From Excoecaria cochinchinensis (taxonomy: Eukaryota > Streptophyta > Magnoliopsida > Malpighiales > Euphorbiaceae), in contig CANTUQ010000009.1 in assembly GCA_947683425.1 (NCBI GenBank), positions 9,439,001-9,503,000 on the forward strand: a stretch of DNA of 64,000 nucleotides, given 5' to 3'. The notes below the pieces were generated by a model. The model was given only the letters and a program-made list of their open reading frames with translations. It was not told the DNA's origin and searched no databases. Within the stretch, counting starts at the first letter, position 1; every line of letters starts with the position of its first letter. A program made the position numbers and the translations under genes. Positions 47,985-59,654 of the stretch are shown piece after piece.

Positions 47985-48410
47985 TGGCCGGTCACGGGTT
48001 GTGACTGGCATCACAACTCGTGACTGGCCTCCTTCACAAGCTGGTCATGAGTCGTGACTGGGAGTCACGTCTCGTGACTGGCTCTCTTCCTTCGCTGGTC
48101 ACGCGACGTGACTTGTCCCTTCTCTCGCTGGTCACGAGTCGTGACTGGGTGTCACGTCTCGTGACTGGCTTCCTTCTTTCGGCTGGTCACGGGTCGTGAC
48201 TGGACGTCACTACCCGTGACCGCCTACACTGGCCGGTCACGAGTTGTGACTGGGAGTCACGTCTCGTGACTGGCTTCCTCGCCTGGTCACGAGTTGTGAC
48301 AGGCAGTCACAACTCATGACTGGCTTCATTCTGGCAGGTCACGAGTCGTGACTGGAAGTCACGTCTCGTGACTTGCCTCTCTTCTTAGCTAGTCACGCGA
48401 CAGACACAGC
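47985..48410. repeat. CG-rich inverted-repeat cassette in LTR G
   Basis: About nine units of GGTCACGAGTCGTGACTGG (or GGGTTGTGAC variants), most paired with GTCACGTCTCGTGACTGG, at roughly 45-55 bp spacing. It is the longest such array in the window. Confidence 0.88.
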
Positions 48411-49674
48411 AAACGGGAATTTTTCTACAGTAACCCGATTTTCCAGAATTTCCCAGAACACAGAATCAACTCCAAACTTGAATCAAAATCACACAAATCA
48501 GTTCTTACCTTCCAGAAAAGCATTCAAGCATCAAAATGACATATAATCAACTTAATTCAACACTCATTACAACTAAAATCATGCATAACCACATACAAGA
48601 ACATAAACCCTAGAATTTTACAGTAAGTTCAATTCAACCACAATTCACAAATATAATTCCCAAACCTGAGATTCTAAACTTCAATCACTTAGCTCTACTA
48701 GGTCCAGCAATCTCCTTGCCCTTAGGATCGCGAGGGAGATCAACTAACAACACAACAAAGAACACCCAACAATGCAAACCCTAAGTTAAATCTAAACTCA
48801 AGGAAGAAGAAGATGAAACAATTGAGAAAACAAAATGAGAAGAATACAATTACTTACCAAAGAAGATGCAAAGAGATGATTAACTCCACCAATACAAGCT
48901 TGAATCCACCCCACAATTCTTAGAATGAAGAAAATGAAGAAGAAGAAGAAGAAAAGAAACGTGAGGGGAAGAAGAAAACGTGAATCTGCTATCTTCCCTT
49001 CTTTCTTTCCTTTTTCTTTTTCTTTTCTTTGCCCTAAGTATGTGTCCATTTCCTATTGGTGAAGCTAACCACTCACACCAAACTAACATGCACTACACAC
49101 ACCTAATACTTTCCCAACTAATGCACACCCTATAATGGTATGAACACACACACACAAGCATATCCCAACTTAAAACACCATAAAATGATATGCTCAAGTA
49201 CACACAACTATTACCCAATTAATTCACACCCTAAAGCCAAATATGCACCCACATACTAACAAAACCCAAAAACATGCATTTTTACCAAATTACCCTTATG
49301 ATATGCCGAACACATGCACATGCATGATCACACAGACAGGCTCATTCTACTAGGGGACAAACGGGGTGTGACATACCACCCCTTGTTGAGCCCCGTTTAA
49401 CGCTGGCATAGCGAAGTCCATCAATTTGGGTGGGTTTTCTTTAGCCATATCAGGTCTCTTATTCTTCTTTTTCTTGGGTTTGCGGTTACTCAAAAGAAAT
49501 CTTTCTATCTCTGGATTTAATTGTTCAAGTTCTTCTTTAGAACTCTTTGTCCTAGGCATATACTTGAACTATCTAATCTTGTAAAAACAAAACAAAACAA
49601 ATAGAAAAATTAAATATTGTAATCCAAAATCTTAAATCAAGATTTATAATGGCAATAACATCAATCATAATAGT

Positions 49675-49692
49675 CCCCCGGCAACGACGCCA
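49675..49692 (-). promoter_or_regulatory. Primer-binding site of D (tRNA-Asp type)
   Basis: On the minus strand TGGCGTCGTTGCCGGGG follows the LTR by six bases. It matches the complement of plant tRNA-Asp 3' end, TGGCGCCGTTGCCGGG, with one C-to-T difference. This is the usual Athila primer. Confidence 0.88.
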
Positions 49693-49698
49693 AAAACT

Positions 49699-50010
49699 TG
49701 TTGTGCTAAATCCGCAAGCGGACAGTTTACCGATTATAGTACTTAAGATATCGTTCCCACGAAGAGAGTAGACTGATTATTATTCACTATTACTACTCTA
49801 TTTTTATTTTGTTTGCAAAGTTCAATATTTCTGATAATAAAACTAAACTACTAGTGGAATGCTAAATTAAGTATTACCTAAACCTAATTAATAATGATCA
49901 AAGAAGACAAGTAGGATTAATGATTATAAGTTGAAAGTTGATGAAACTTGAAGTTATTCTTCTTGCTTGTTAATATAACCTTGTTATGCAAGCCAAGTTG
50001 GATTAATATT
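49699..50010 (-). repeat. 3' part of the 5' LTR of D, cut by element E
   Basis: On the minus strand the LTR ends GCGGATTTAGCACAACA just before the PBS. The remaining 312 bp are AT-rich. The LTR is interrupted at 50011 by E, with its other part expected beyond the window. Confidence 0.8.
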
Positions 50011-50194
50011 TGTAAGCACCGTGTCCCGGAGCGGTCCGGATCAGAGATTACCCTATGATGAAATCAGTATCCTAGCCTGTATAAATGGTTTAGATTTGGG
50101 AATTTTAGTCCCGCGTTTCACGAGAAGCGAATCTTTTTACCTTTTGTAGGCAGAGGGGGAGAAAACGGGGATTTTCGAGTCAAAAAAGGCTTTT

Positions 50195-50400
50195 TGTCCT
50201 CCACAGACGGCCAGCCGGTCGCTTCGAGTCACCGACGGCTTGTGGTATTTTTCGACCCCCGTCGAAAAGTCACCGCCCCTGTCAAAATGCTGCCTGGTTT
50301 CCCGGAGCACGCTACCTTTCCAACGCCCGTCGGACGAATCCTTCTGTCAGAAGGATTCTTCCGACGCCCGCCCCCACGCACCGACGCCCGTCGGTCGTGT
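50195..50400. repeat. CG-rich cassette in U3 of LTR E
   Basis: Recurrent GACGGCCAGCCGGTCGCTTC, CCGACGGC and CGCCCGTCGG motifs in both orientations (GACGGGCG / CGCCCGTC), plus a 20-bp CCTTCTGTCAGAAGG palindrome at 50339-50360. The GACGGCCAGCC...GTCGGTCGCTTC motif recurs at 61313-61336 inside the element. Confidence 0.8.
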
Positions 50401-50405
50401 CTGGC

Positions 50406-50414
50406 TTATAAAAG
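50406..50414 (+). promoter_or_regulatory. TATA box of LTR E
   Basis: TTATAAAAG directly after the CG-rich cassette; a CT-rich leader starts about 80 bp on. Confidence 0.75.
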
Positions 50415-50884
50415 CTCCGGGTTTTCAATAGAAAAGGGTTGGAAAATTTTTGAGAAGGGGAAACTCTGCCCAATTTCAAGCACATTTTCTCTCTCTTCCA
50501 ACAAACACATTTCATAAAGAGATCTATTCCAAAAGAGAATCAAATCCGTCAAAAGGGACTAAAAACTAATTAGTTTTCCTTAGATTTTGATTCCAAATAT
50601 AATCTTTTAGAAGGGTTAAGGAAGAAATAATCAATTTTCCTTCTTTGGATCCTTCATCTTGCTTTTTGTGGAACACGCGGGGCTTTAATCAACACAAGAA
50701 TTTCGCCCAAAGCGATTATCTGAGGGTAAATATTCCGGATTCTTTCTCCATATCATTTCATATTTATTCTTTATTTGTTAATTCTTCCAATTTTGTCATT
50801 ATTTTTCTTTATTTTGACTCTCATTACTTGATTTTATTATAAAATCTCCTTTTGGCCTAAAAAAAAAAAGTTCTCTCTTTCTGT

Positions 50885-51035
50885 TTTTTTCGAAGACAGA
50901 GGTGACCGACGGGTCATCTCTATCACCAACGCCCGTCGGTCACCTCATCTACAGATGCCCACTTTTTGAGTGACAGATGGACATGTCGGTCATCTTGACT
51001 GACGCCCATCGGTCACCTAAAAGAGGCCGTCGGTG
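50885..51035. repeat. Second CG-rich cassette, LTR E downstream of TATA
   Basis: GGTGACCGACGGGTCATC and CGCCCGTCGGTCACC form inverted copies, followed by decayed versions (GACAGATGGACATGTCGGTC and CGCCCATCGGTCACC). It would be transcribed. Confidence 0.75.
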
Positions 51036-52027
51036 GGTCTGTCTCTTCCCTTTCAAACGATTTTCTATTTTTTCAAGTCCCTTTGGATTCCCACATATTG
51101 ACTGTATGCATATTGACATTTTTTAACTTTCTATGAGTGTATATTGTTTCTCTTGGACTATCTCGAGTTGGAGCGGCTACCTACCATATTTGGAGGATTT
51201 CGTCCGGTTTAGTTTCCTAATCCTCTTGAATATTTTCTTTATTTGTTGTTTATTGATTATTTTATGTACATGGATGTACTCTTTTCATATCCCGTTGATG
51301 TATAAAAATGACTCAATGTTTTATATTCGATAAAATGAGGTTTTCACAAAAGCAAGGGTCCAATGCCCTATTTTTATCTAATAAAGACTATCACAAACAA
51401 AAATATCCAATTTTGATAATGATGCATGCGAGGACCAAAGTCCTCAAAACAAACGATGCCACGATTTGTGTATGTATCGCACCTTTATAAAGGGAGTTGT
51501 ATTCCGCTCCTTGTATTATTGTAATTTATCGCCTTTCGATATTTACTTGCTCATTTACGGCTTTCCAAACGTGAATAAATGCGCCTTTAATAAATTGCAT
51601 CGTGTGGAGAGAGAGCGAATCAATGATAATTAAATTTTGATTATAAAACAATCAAGGTAGAAATAGATGAGAAATCCCGGACCCAGCTCTGGTCTTTGGG
51701 CTCAAAGAGGCTAGAGGTCTACCCTCCAAGACACCTTTTTGTGCCACGAGACTTTAGCGCTAATCCTAGGCTCCTTAGGGCAAGACATTTACATTCCAAG
51801 ACCCCTTTGGCTGGCCCAAAATGGATACCAAGCGCAGTCTTAGGCTCTCCGAGGCGAGAGTAACTTTCCCAATGTTCTATTGGGTGGCGAATCCATGATA
51901 CCTCCTTGTTGCCCAACATAGACGCACTTGCGATTTATCGCAAGCTATCAACGGGCCCACAAACGCCCCGATCGCCCACGTGCGAGCGGTCGAACGGGCG
52001 GCCGCTGGGATCCGGTGCGTGTCACAG

Positions 52028-52045
52028 TGGCGACTCCACTGGGGA
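52028..52045 (+). promoter_or_regulatory. Primer-binding site of E (tRNA-Arg)
   Basis: TGGCGACTCCACTGGGGA lies one base after the LTR. It matches the complement of a plant tRNA-Arg 3' end (ends CCCCAGTGGAGTCGCCA) over 17 bases. This primer is known for Ogre-type Tat elements. Confidence 0.9.
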
Positions 52046-52983
52046 CGTTTATGGTTCGAGATTTCAATTTGAAAATACCTCGCTTAACATTTATAATTAA
52101 AATTTAACTCATAAATTCGCTTTCCCTCAAATTTGCATTCGCATATCATTAGAGCTTTAGAATATGCTAGTTTGGTCCCTCTTTTAGCCCCGGTGCGTTC
52201 CTGAAGCACGACCTCATTTTCACTCAATTTGTGGAAGCGTTAAGGATAATCACCAGCCCAAGCCATGTACCTCAATGGTATATCAAAATGATGACCCGAT
52301 CGGTCGCTATGCTTGTGATAAGCTAGACCCGTCGGCAGGGATCATGCTTGGGTAGCCTTAAAGAAACATCTCCCTTGTCCAAAGCTCATGTAATGGCCGT
52401 AGTTACTTTCCACAGGTAAAATGAACCCTAATTCCATGCTTGCTGTATGGATCCTCATGTATTGGGTGAGTCCAGATGTCTCACTTGGTAACCTAGCAAA
52501 AGGCTATCATGCCCCGGTAGGGCCATGTCGAAATTTATGGAACGTCCAAATACGTGGCGATCATTATCCATCCGCTTGTACATTAGCATAGGAGTGTCAT
52601 GCTGCCGGTTTTTTGCCACGCACCATGCGCGTCCATTGGGTCCCTCGTTAATCCCTGGGCTAATCCCACCTAGGAAAGAGACTGCACGACCACATGTGTG
52701 GGAGAGATAAGGGTGGAAGGACCTACTTGCTTGCTTGTGCTCTGTGAGTGTTGCATATCATGACCATGCATTATACCTGCATTTCATGCATCATGCCTAA
52801 CATCTTATCCCTGCAGCCATCATAGATCTGCCAAGGTGGACTAGATCACCAACCAGATGACTGATCCGAGTTCCTACTCCTGAGCTGTCAGATAGAGAGG
52901 GTCTACCAGAAATCTTATCAGAAATCAGCGGTACTGTATTTCAGAAGGCAAACTCGCCTAGGGGGGATGACGCCTCCAGGGCC
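52046..52983 (+). other. 5' untranslated leader of E
   Basis: About 940 bp without a credible ORF. A pyrimidine-rich acceptor-like CTTATCCCTGCAG ends near 52816, 165 bp before gag, so a leader intron is possible. There is no Ogre-like ORF1 upstream of gag. Confidence 0.6.
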
Positions 52984-55116
52984 ATGATTGCAGAAGAAGT
53001 GGGCCAGCAATTTGAGGAATTCGAGGGTAGGATGATGAATATGTTGATCGCCTTGGCACAGCAGAATGGCCCACAGAATCCTCCTCCTCCTCCTCCAGTG
53101 AGACAGAATGAGCCAGAGGAAGAAAGGGCCGAAAGACGAGAAGAGCCCGTTAGGCCGCTGCCAGTAGAGTTGAGATCAGTGGCCTCGGTAGAGCAGAGAA
53201 GAAGGCCTATGCTGAGAATTGATGATGATATCGAAGATGATAGGATGAGCCTTGCATCTGAGAGGGGGAAAGCACCTCAAACCGATGACTTTATTTTAAA
53301 GAAAATGGAAGAGAGGTTCGAAGCTATGGCTCGTATTTTGAGCAGGGGTCAAGGGATGAACCTAGAGGATAAGGAATTGGAGGGAGAGGACCCAATCCCT
53401 TATAACTTCAAGATGCCAGACGTGCCAAAATTTGATGGAACTTCTGATCCAACCGCTCATGTGAAACAGTATTCTCTGGTCATGAAGGGGACCACGTTGT
53501 CTAAGAAGCAGAAGGTAAAATACTTTTGTCTGAGCCTAACCGCCCATGCCATCGACTGGTATCATAGTCTTGATCGTCGCACTAAAGAAGATTGGGATCT
53601 GCTCACTGAGGAGTTTCTGAAGCAGTATGACTGCAATACCAGAATGGAAGTGACTCTAAAAGATCTTAAACTGCTCCAGTAGAAGGCCGGAGAATCTTTC
53701 CATGATTATCTCACCCGATGGCGGAACCGAGTAATGGAGATGCGGAGAAAGCCTGACACCCAGGACCAGATTCGTTTGTTCATTAAGAACGCAAGCCCGT
53801 ACTTGAAAGATGGGTTGAAGATGAAGGGGTTGAAGGACTGGGAGTCTCTCAAGGATATAGCCATCGAGGCAGAAGGAGAGTTCTTGGCTAGGAAGGCTAA
53901 CAATGATAATTTTGCCAAAAGGGCTAACCCCGGTCAAGGAACCAGTAGGCCGGCGGGTTCCAGTGGTAGCACCAGAAGAACAGGCAAGGTGTCTGCTACT
54001 GAGGTAACCACCCAGAGGAAGTTTTCGAACTTGGGGAGACCATTATCTTGGGTCTTGAGAAGATTAATGAACGAGGGAAAATTGTATCCCTTAGCTCCTA
54101 GACCTGCTTTGACGCTGGGAAAGCCTGGGCACAAAGACAATGAATTCTGTGTGTTTCACCAGCACTCAAGCCATGTCACAGATAAGTGCAAAGCGCTGCG
54201 GCATGCTATCCAAGACTTGATCCATAACAAGCAGATTTCTGATCCCGAAAAGAGGGAAGCTGAGAAGAAACCCAGTTATAATGCCGTACCACCACCCGTG
54301 TTTATGATCGAATCTAGCTTGCCAGAATGGTACGTGCTACAAGATCTATATGGGAGCGAGAATTCTGCTGCTGGTCGTTCTGAGATTAGAGAGGAGAGAG
54401 CAGCCGTGGCTACCCTTGATTGCTGGTCTAGCAGTGAGAGTGGCGGAGAAGCCGAGGCCGAGGGAGAGATGAACCTTGACTTGTGGGGGTCTGATGAAGA
54501 TCAAGAAGAGATAGGGGCTGTAATGAGAAGCAGGAGAGTGGTCCCCGAGATTACAAGGCTACCTGAGCCAGTGCAGACGCCAGCAGAGAAAGAGCCAGAA
54601 AAGAATCAAATTGTCAAGCAATTGAAGAAGACTGCGGCTCAAATATCCATCTGGGATCTTTTGAGACAGTCCCCCTCTCATAGGCAGAAGGTAGTAGAGG
54701 TTTTGGTTGAGGCCACGGTCGCCACCACGATTTCCCCATCAGAACTGTTGGGCTTGGTCAAAGGAGGATCCGAGGAGAGATTGGTCTTTTCTGATGCCGA
54801 CCTACAGGTCGAGGGCCGTAATCATAACAGACCCCTGTACATCAAAGCACAGATTAATGACAAGCACACTGCTTGTGTTATGGTAGATGATGGGTCTTCT
54901 ATCAATGTGTGCCCCCTGATAGCTATGCAGGCTTTTGGTTTAAACGAAGATATGCTCAGTGGATCAGATCTGACTATCACAGCCTACGATAATTCGAGGA
55001 GGCAAGCCTCGGGAACCTTTAAGACCTTGGTCAGGACTGGACCCATTGAAGTGGAGGTAGAATTTGTAGTTCTGCCCATCCCGGCTAACTTCTCAGCTCT
55101 ACTTGGGAGACCCTAG
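52984..55116 (+). pseudogene. gag: Element E gag and protease
   Basis: The gag frame starts at the ATG at 52984 (MIAEEVGQQFEEF). The retrotransposon-gag core reads FDGTSDPTAHVKQY and LTAHAIDWYHSL, then, after one in-frame TAG (53680-53682), GESFHDYLTRWRNRV. A proline run (PPPPPPV) lies near residue 38. A cysteine/histidine segment with FCVFHQHSSHVTDKC follows (about 54147). The protease shows VMVDDGSSINVCPL, an aspartic active site with Asp-Gly, and SALLGRP. The frame closes with TAG at 55114, where relatives carry Trp, so translation would not reach reverse transcriptase without readthrough. Otherwise the frame is intact over 2.1 kb. Confidence 0.93.
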
Positions 55117-57376
55117 TTTCACAAATTAGGAGGAGTGCCATCCACGCTGCATCAAATGATAAAGTTCCCACATGAAGGGGAAGTTGTGACTATCAAGGCA
55201 GCCAGGGAAAATCAGGTCTCAGCGCTTGAAATAGCTAATCAGCCATTTAGTAGCTTCCACGTGTCCATGATAAGAGAAGAGCACAGGTCAGTGGATAACC
55301 CAGCTGTGGTTAATATGTTGAAGAAGATGCACTATCTCCCCGGGGCTTGTTTGGGCAGAAACTCTCAGGGTTTGCAAACTGCGATCACCACTAGAGGTCA
55401 GAAGAACCGAAAAGGTCTAGGGTATAGAGGCAGCTTCGGCAAGAAGAAGGCGACAGACAAGATCCCTCACATTTCAGAAAGCTTCGTGCCGGCATCCTCG
55501 GTTTGCGCATATACTGGCGAAGATGAACCGCAGTGGGTGAAGGGGAGAATTGTCCCTGGATTCGAGATCTTTAATGATGTATTTGACTGGAGAGTCGGGT
55601 TTATCAAGACTGCTGAAGACTTCTGGGATGAGGAGGTCATGACTCAGGGTATCACTTGGGACAGATGCGAGCCTGAAGAGGTCGTTACCGAGAAAATGAT
55701 AGCTGCCAAGCTGAAAGGGAAAGAGAAGATAGCAGAATTAGAGCCGGAAATGGGAGATTTGAAGATTTCCTCCGACATGCCTGAGGGACCTCTGCTGAAT
55801 CAGGAAGTCAGTGATCAAGCTGCGACAGCATCAACCTCTGGAGCGGCAGAAGAGGACTCTAGTTTAGACTATCTTTTTATTCCAGAACTCTTTTATGATA
55901 TAAATGACAATTATAATATTATTAATAAGGCAAACAATTTCTCTTACTTGTGCGATGTTTCTAATGATTTCAACATGCATGAGCATGATCATATTCCATC
56001 AATTTTTGACATTGATTCCACTGATACAACGCCTTTTAATCTTGGAACCTCGAAAAATCCAAAAGAAATTCTAATAGCATCAAATATAACTCCTGAGGAG
56101 AGAAAAAATTTTGAGAGAATAATAAGAAAACATGTAAAAGTCTTTGCCTGGACTTATGAGGACATGCCAGGAATTGACCGAGACGTGGCAGAACATGCTA
56201 TTCTGACATACCCAGATTACAAGCCTGTGAAGCAGAAGTTAAGAAGGCTCAGGCCAGAATGGGCAGACAAGGTTAAGGAGGAAATCCGACAGCAGATTGA
56301 GGCCAAGTTCCTTGTCGAAGTGCAGTATCCTACATGGTTGGCAAATGTGGTCCCTATAGCAAAGAAGAACGGAAAGGTCAGGGTGTGTGTGGATTATCGA
56401 GATCTGAATAAGGCCTACCCTAAAGATGATTTTCCACTACCCCATATCGATGTGCTGATAGACAGCGCCGCCAACTGCGAGATGTACAGCTTTGGAGATG
56501 GTTATGTGGGCTACAACCAGATCCTGAATAAAATAGCTGACCGGGTTAAAACTGCTTTCATCACGGAGTGGGGGACCTATTCCTACCGGGTCATGTAGCC
56601 TAAAGAATGCAGGGGCTACGTATCAGAGGATGGCGACCAAGATCTTGAGTGACCTGATCCACAAAGAAGTGGAAGTATATGTCGAGGACATGATGGTCAA
56701 ATCAGCCACCCGAGAGGGACACTTTGAAGCTCTAGAGAAGTTCTTCACCAGGATTGACAAGTATAATCTGCGACTTAACCCCAAGAAGTGCATTTTCGGA
56801 GTGACTTCAGGAAAACTATTGGGATATGTCGTCAGTCAGAGGGGAATAGAAATTGACCCGGACAAGGTGAAGGCCATCAGAGAGATGCCCGTGCCGCAAA
56901 AGGAGAAGGATGTAAGGAGTTTCCTGGGCAAGCTACAGTATGTCAGCCGATTTATTGCCAAGCTCACTTCAATATGCGAGCCTGTTTTTAAGCTGCTTAG
57001 AAAGAATCAACCAGTGGTCTGGAATGAAGACTGCCAGAAAGCCTTTGACAGCATCAGAGAATACCTGTTGAATCCGCCAATGCTAAGGCCGCCGCAACCA
57101 ATCAAACCGCTTATCCTGTATCTGGCAGCAAAAGGCAGTTCAGTGGGCACCATGATGGCTCAAGAAGATGAATTTGGGGTGGAATTTGCAATTTATTACC
57201 TCAGCAAGAAGTTCTTGGCTTATGAGATAAAATATGCTGAAGTAGAAAAGATCTGCCTCGCAGTAATTTGGGCGTCAAAGAAGCTGAGACATTACTTCCA
57301 CTCATACAAAGTTCAGGCAGTAGCCAAGCAGAATCCATTAAGATATTTGCAGGACGCGCCGTCTTTGCTTGGTTAG
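55117..57376 (+). pseudogene. pol: Element E G-patch-like linker, reverse transcriptase and RNase H
   Basis: The linker has ACLGRNSQGLQTAI and KGLGYRGSFGKKK, a Gly-rich G-patch-like motif seen in Tat polyproteins. The reverse transcriptase has RVCVDYRDLNKAYPKDDFPLPHIDV and DGYVGYNQI. A deletion of about five bases at 56596-56602 shifts the frame within the MPFGLKNAG-type motif. After it comes VEVYVEDMMVKS, in which the first catalytic Asp of YVDD reads Glu. LGKLQYVSRFIAKLT and RNase H (LAVIWASKKLRHY) follow. An in-frame TAG lies at 57374. Confidence 0.93.
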
Positions 57377-59278
57377 ATGGGGAGGTGGCTGCTCTTGCTA
57401 CAGGAGTTCGATGTGCAATACATCACTCGCAAAACTATTAAGGGGCGGGCCGTAGCAGAATTTCTTGCCGAGCATCCTATTCAAGGAGAAACTCCCGAGT
57501 TTACCTTTCCTGATGAGAGCATAGTCGCAATTTCTGTCCAAGGATGGCAGTTACACTTTGACGGGGCAGTGAATAGCAGAGGGGCCAGAATCGGAATCGT
57601 CCTGACAACCCTAGATGATGAGAAACTCCCCCTAGCAAAGAAGCTGAGGTACAAAGCAACCAACAATGAAGTCGAATATGAAGCATGCACTTTTGGGTTA
57701 GAAGCTTTAGCGGCATTGGGGGCAAAGAATATAGAAGTCTTCGGTGACTCATCCTTGGTGATTAATCAGATCCGAGGTGAGTGGGCTGTAAAAGAAGAAC
57801 GACTGGTCCCCTACGTTGAATATTTGAAAGAGGTATGTGGGCCGTTTGAGACTTGCACTTTCCACTTTGTGCCGAGAGATGAAAACCGTCTGGCTGATGC
57901 GTTGGCAACCTTAGTGTCAATGTGGGATAACCCCGAAGGAGTGGCTATGAAGCCAGTGCTAATTTTGAGTTCTGATAAGCCCAGTTTTGAAACCGAGCCT
58001 GTAATGGAAGTAGAAATGGCGGACGGAAAACCATGGTACTTCGACATCATGAATTACTTGGAAAACAATGAATTTCCAAAAGAAGCTACTGAGAAAGACC
58101 AGAGGATGATCTGGAAGCTATCTACCCAGTTCATATCCTTGGAAGGGGTGTTGTACGAAAGACAGTCGGACGAGATTCAGCTCAGGTGCTTGAATGAAAA
58201 GGAAGCCCACAAGGTGATGGAGGAAACCCATGCAGGTGTCTGTGGGGCCCACACGAACGGTTTGACCTTGGCTAAGAAGATCATGAGGCAAGGCTTTTAT
58301 TGGCTTACGATAGACAATGACTGCTCGAAATATGTTAAACAATGCCAGCTGTGCCAACAATATGCAGACTTGAGACACCTGCCAGTATCAGAATTACATA
58401 ACCTGACATCACCTTGGCCTTTCACTGCTTGGGGGATAGATATCATTGGAGAGATTCGCCCTACGGCATCCAATGGGCACAGATACATCATAGTCGCAAT
58501 TGATTATTTTACCAAATGGGTAGAGGTGGAATCCTTCAAGAAGATTGACGCAAGGGATATGGCCAAGTTCATAGAGAGAAATTTTATCTGCAGATATGGC
58601 CTCCCTCATCACATAGTGTCTGACAATGGAGTACAGTTCATGGGAGAAACCTGGAAGCTCCTTGAGAAATATGGTGTCGAGCATCATAAATCCTCTCCCT
58701 ACCGACCACAAGCGAATGGAGCAGTAGAAGCCGCTAATAAGAATATGAAGAAAATCCTGTCCAAGATGGTCCAAACCTACAAAGACTGGGCTGAAAAGTT
58801 ACCTTTCGCCCTGTGGGGATATAGAACAACGATAAGGACGTCTACAGGCGCTACACCATTTTCCCTGGTATACGGAACGGAAGCAGTGTTACCAGTTGAG
58901 ATAGAGCTCAAATCACTGCGGGTGGTCATGGAAGCCCAAATCCCAGAGGCCGAATGGGCGCAGCAGAGGCTACAGCACTTGAATTTACTAGATGAGAGTA
59001 GGCTGAAAGCTTAATATCATAATCAGATTTACCAAAAGAGATTGGCAAGAACTTTCGGAAAGAAGGTAAGAAAGCATCCGCTGAAAGAAGGGGACTTGGT
59101 ATTCAAACAGATGAGGCCAGGTATACTAGATATTAGAGGGAAATTCAGACCGACCTGGGAAGGGCCGTATATCCTTAAGAAACTGCTGTCCAAAGGAGCT
59201 GCAATCTTTTCAGATAGTGATGGGAACGAATTCAAGGAGCCGATCAATGTCGACAGACTCAAGAGGTTCCATGGCTAA
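57377..59278 (+). pseudogene. pol: Element E archaeal-type RNase H and integrase
   Basis: A second RNase H domain (about 57540-57930) reads LHFDGAVNSRGARIGIVL, NNEVEYEACTFGLEAL, VFGDSSLVINQI and PRDENRLADALATL, with Asp, Glu, Asp and Asp in order. This dual RNase H is diagnostic for Tat. Integrase has HAGVCGAHTNG, CQLCQQYAD (zinc binding), WGIDIIGEI, IVSDNGVQFMGETW and SPYRPQANGAVEAANK (catalytic Asp, Asp, Glu), and C-terminal KHPLKEGDLVFKQ with FRPTWEGPYIL. One in-frame TAA at 59012 interrupts the C-terminus; otherwise it is open. Confidence 0.95.
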
Positions 59279-59654
59279 AGACCAAATAAAAAGAAGAGAA
59301 TAAAATGCCATGCAAGTCAAAAACCGAAAAAAGGCGGCTGTGCTAAAATTGGGCGCCTCGACAGGGTGAAAACTGAAAAAAGGCATCCTGTGCAAAAATT
59401 AGAGGCATGAGAGAAAAAGTCCGATCGTGAAAACCCGAGAGAACAGGAGTTGATGCTGTTAAAATTTGATTCTTTGTATTAACAGCGCGTAAGCAACTGA
59501 GTAAATGCCAAAACTGATCATGTATGTTGAAATTATATGAAAATGTACACAAATTCGTGAAATAGAATGAATATTGTTCTTTTCATTTTTGTCATTTCCT
59601 AGTTCTGCATTAATAAGAAATGTAGCACTAAAAGAAATACATATGTAGGCTAAG
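59279..59654 (+). other. Spacer after pol of E
   Basis: No ORF of note. Two short direct repeats (GAAAAAAGGCGGCTGTGCTAAAATT and AAAAAAGGCATCCTGTGCAAAAATT forms, 59322-59400) lie at the start. The antisense ORF ends just to the right. Confidence 0.55.

Larger units (their letters stand above)
46808..49373 (-). mobile_element. Solo LTR G (Tekay-type)
   Basis: The TSD TACCA flanks it exactly (46803-46807 and 49374-49378). On the minus strand it starts TGTCACACCCCGTTTG and ends GGTAGGGGGTGTTACA; the 3' end resembles the F LTR. It is 2.57 kb with no coding domain. It has a CG-rich cassette (47985-48400), GTACC island (47510-47770) and double-hairpin module (47209-47251). Lysine-rich ORFs at 48800-49090 derive from purine tracts. 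Confidence 0.95.
45836..49559 (-). pseudogene. gag: Element D gag, split by solo LTR G
   Basis: The N-terminus (49559-49374) is basic, MPRTKSSKEELEQLNPEIER with RKPKKKKNKRP. It joins across LTR G into RPTVNANQFKIKPSLLQMVQ (46807 onward), the Athila capsid, with YLANFLEICDPFKINGV and ITTWDQLAQAFLSKYF. The nucleocapsid has a CCHC knuckle, CTICGQQGHPSEGC (about 46080-46040). A frame break lies near 46400. Element F interrupts it downstream at 45836. Confidence 0.9.
50011..52026 (+). repeat. 5' LTR of element E
   Basis: 2.0 kb, starting TGTAAGCACCGTGTCCCGGA and ending GGTGCGTGTCACA. The start and 3' region resemble LTRs C and M. A CG-rich cassette (50195-50400) lies just upstream of the TATA box (50406), and a second cassette (50885-51035) downstream. 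ORFs in the cassette are not genes. Confidence 0.88.

Noticed and set aside
58118..58774. Minus-strand ORFs opposite E integrase
   Set aside because: Shadows of a long, well-supported integrase frame.
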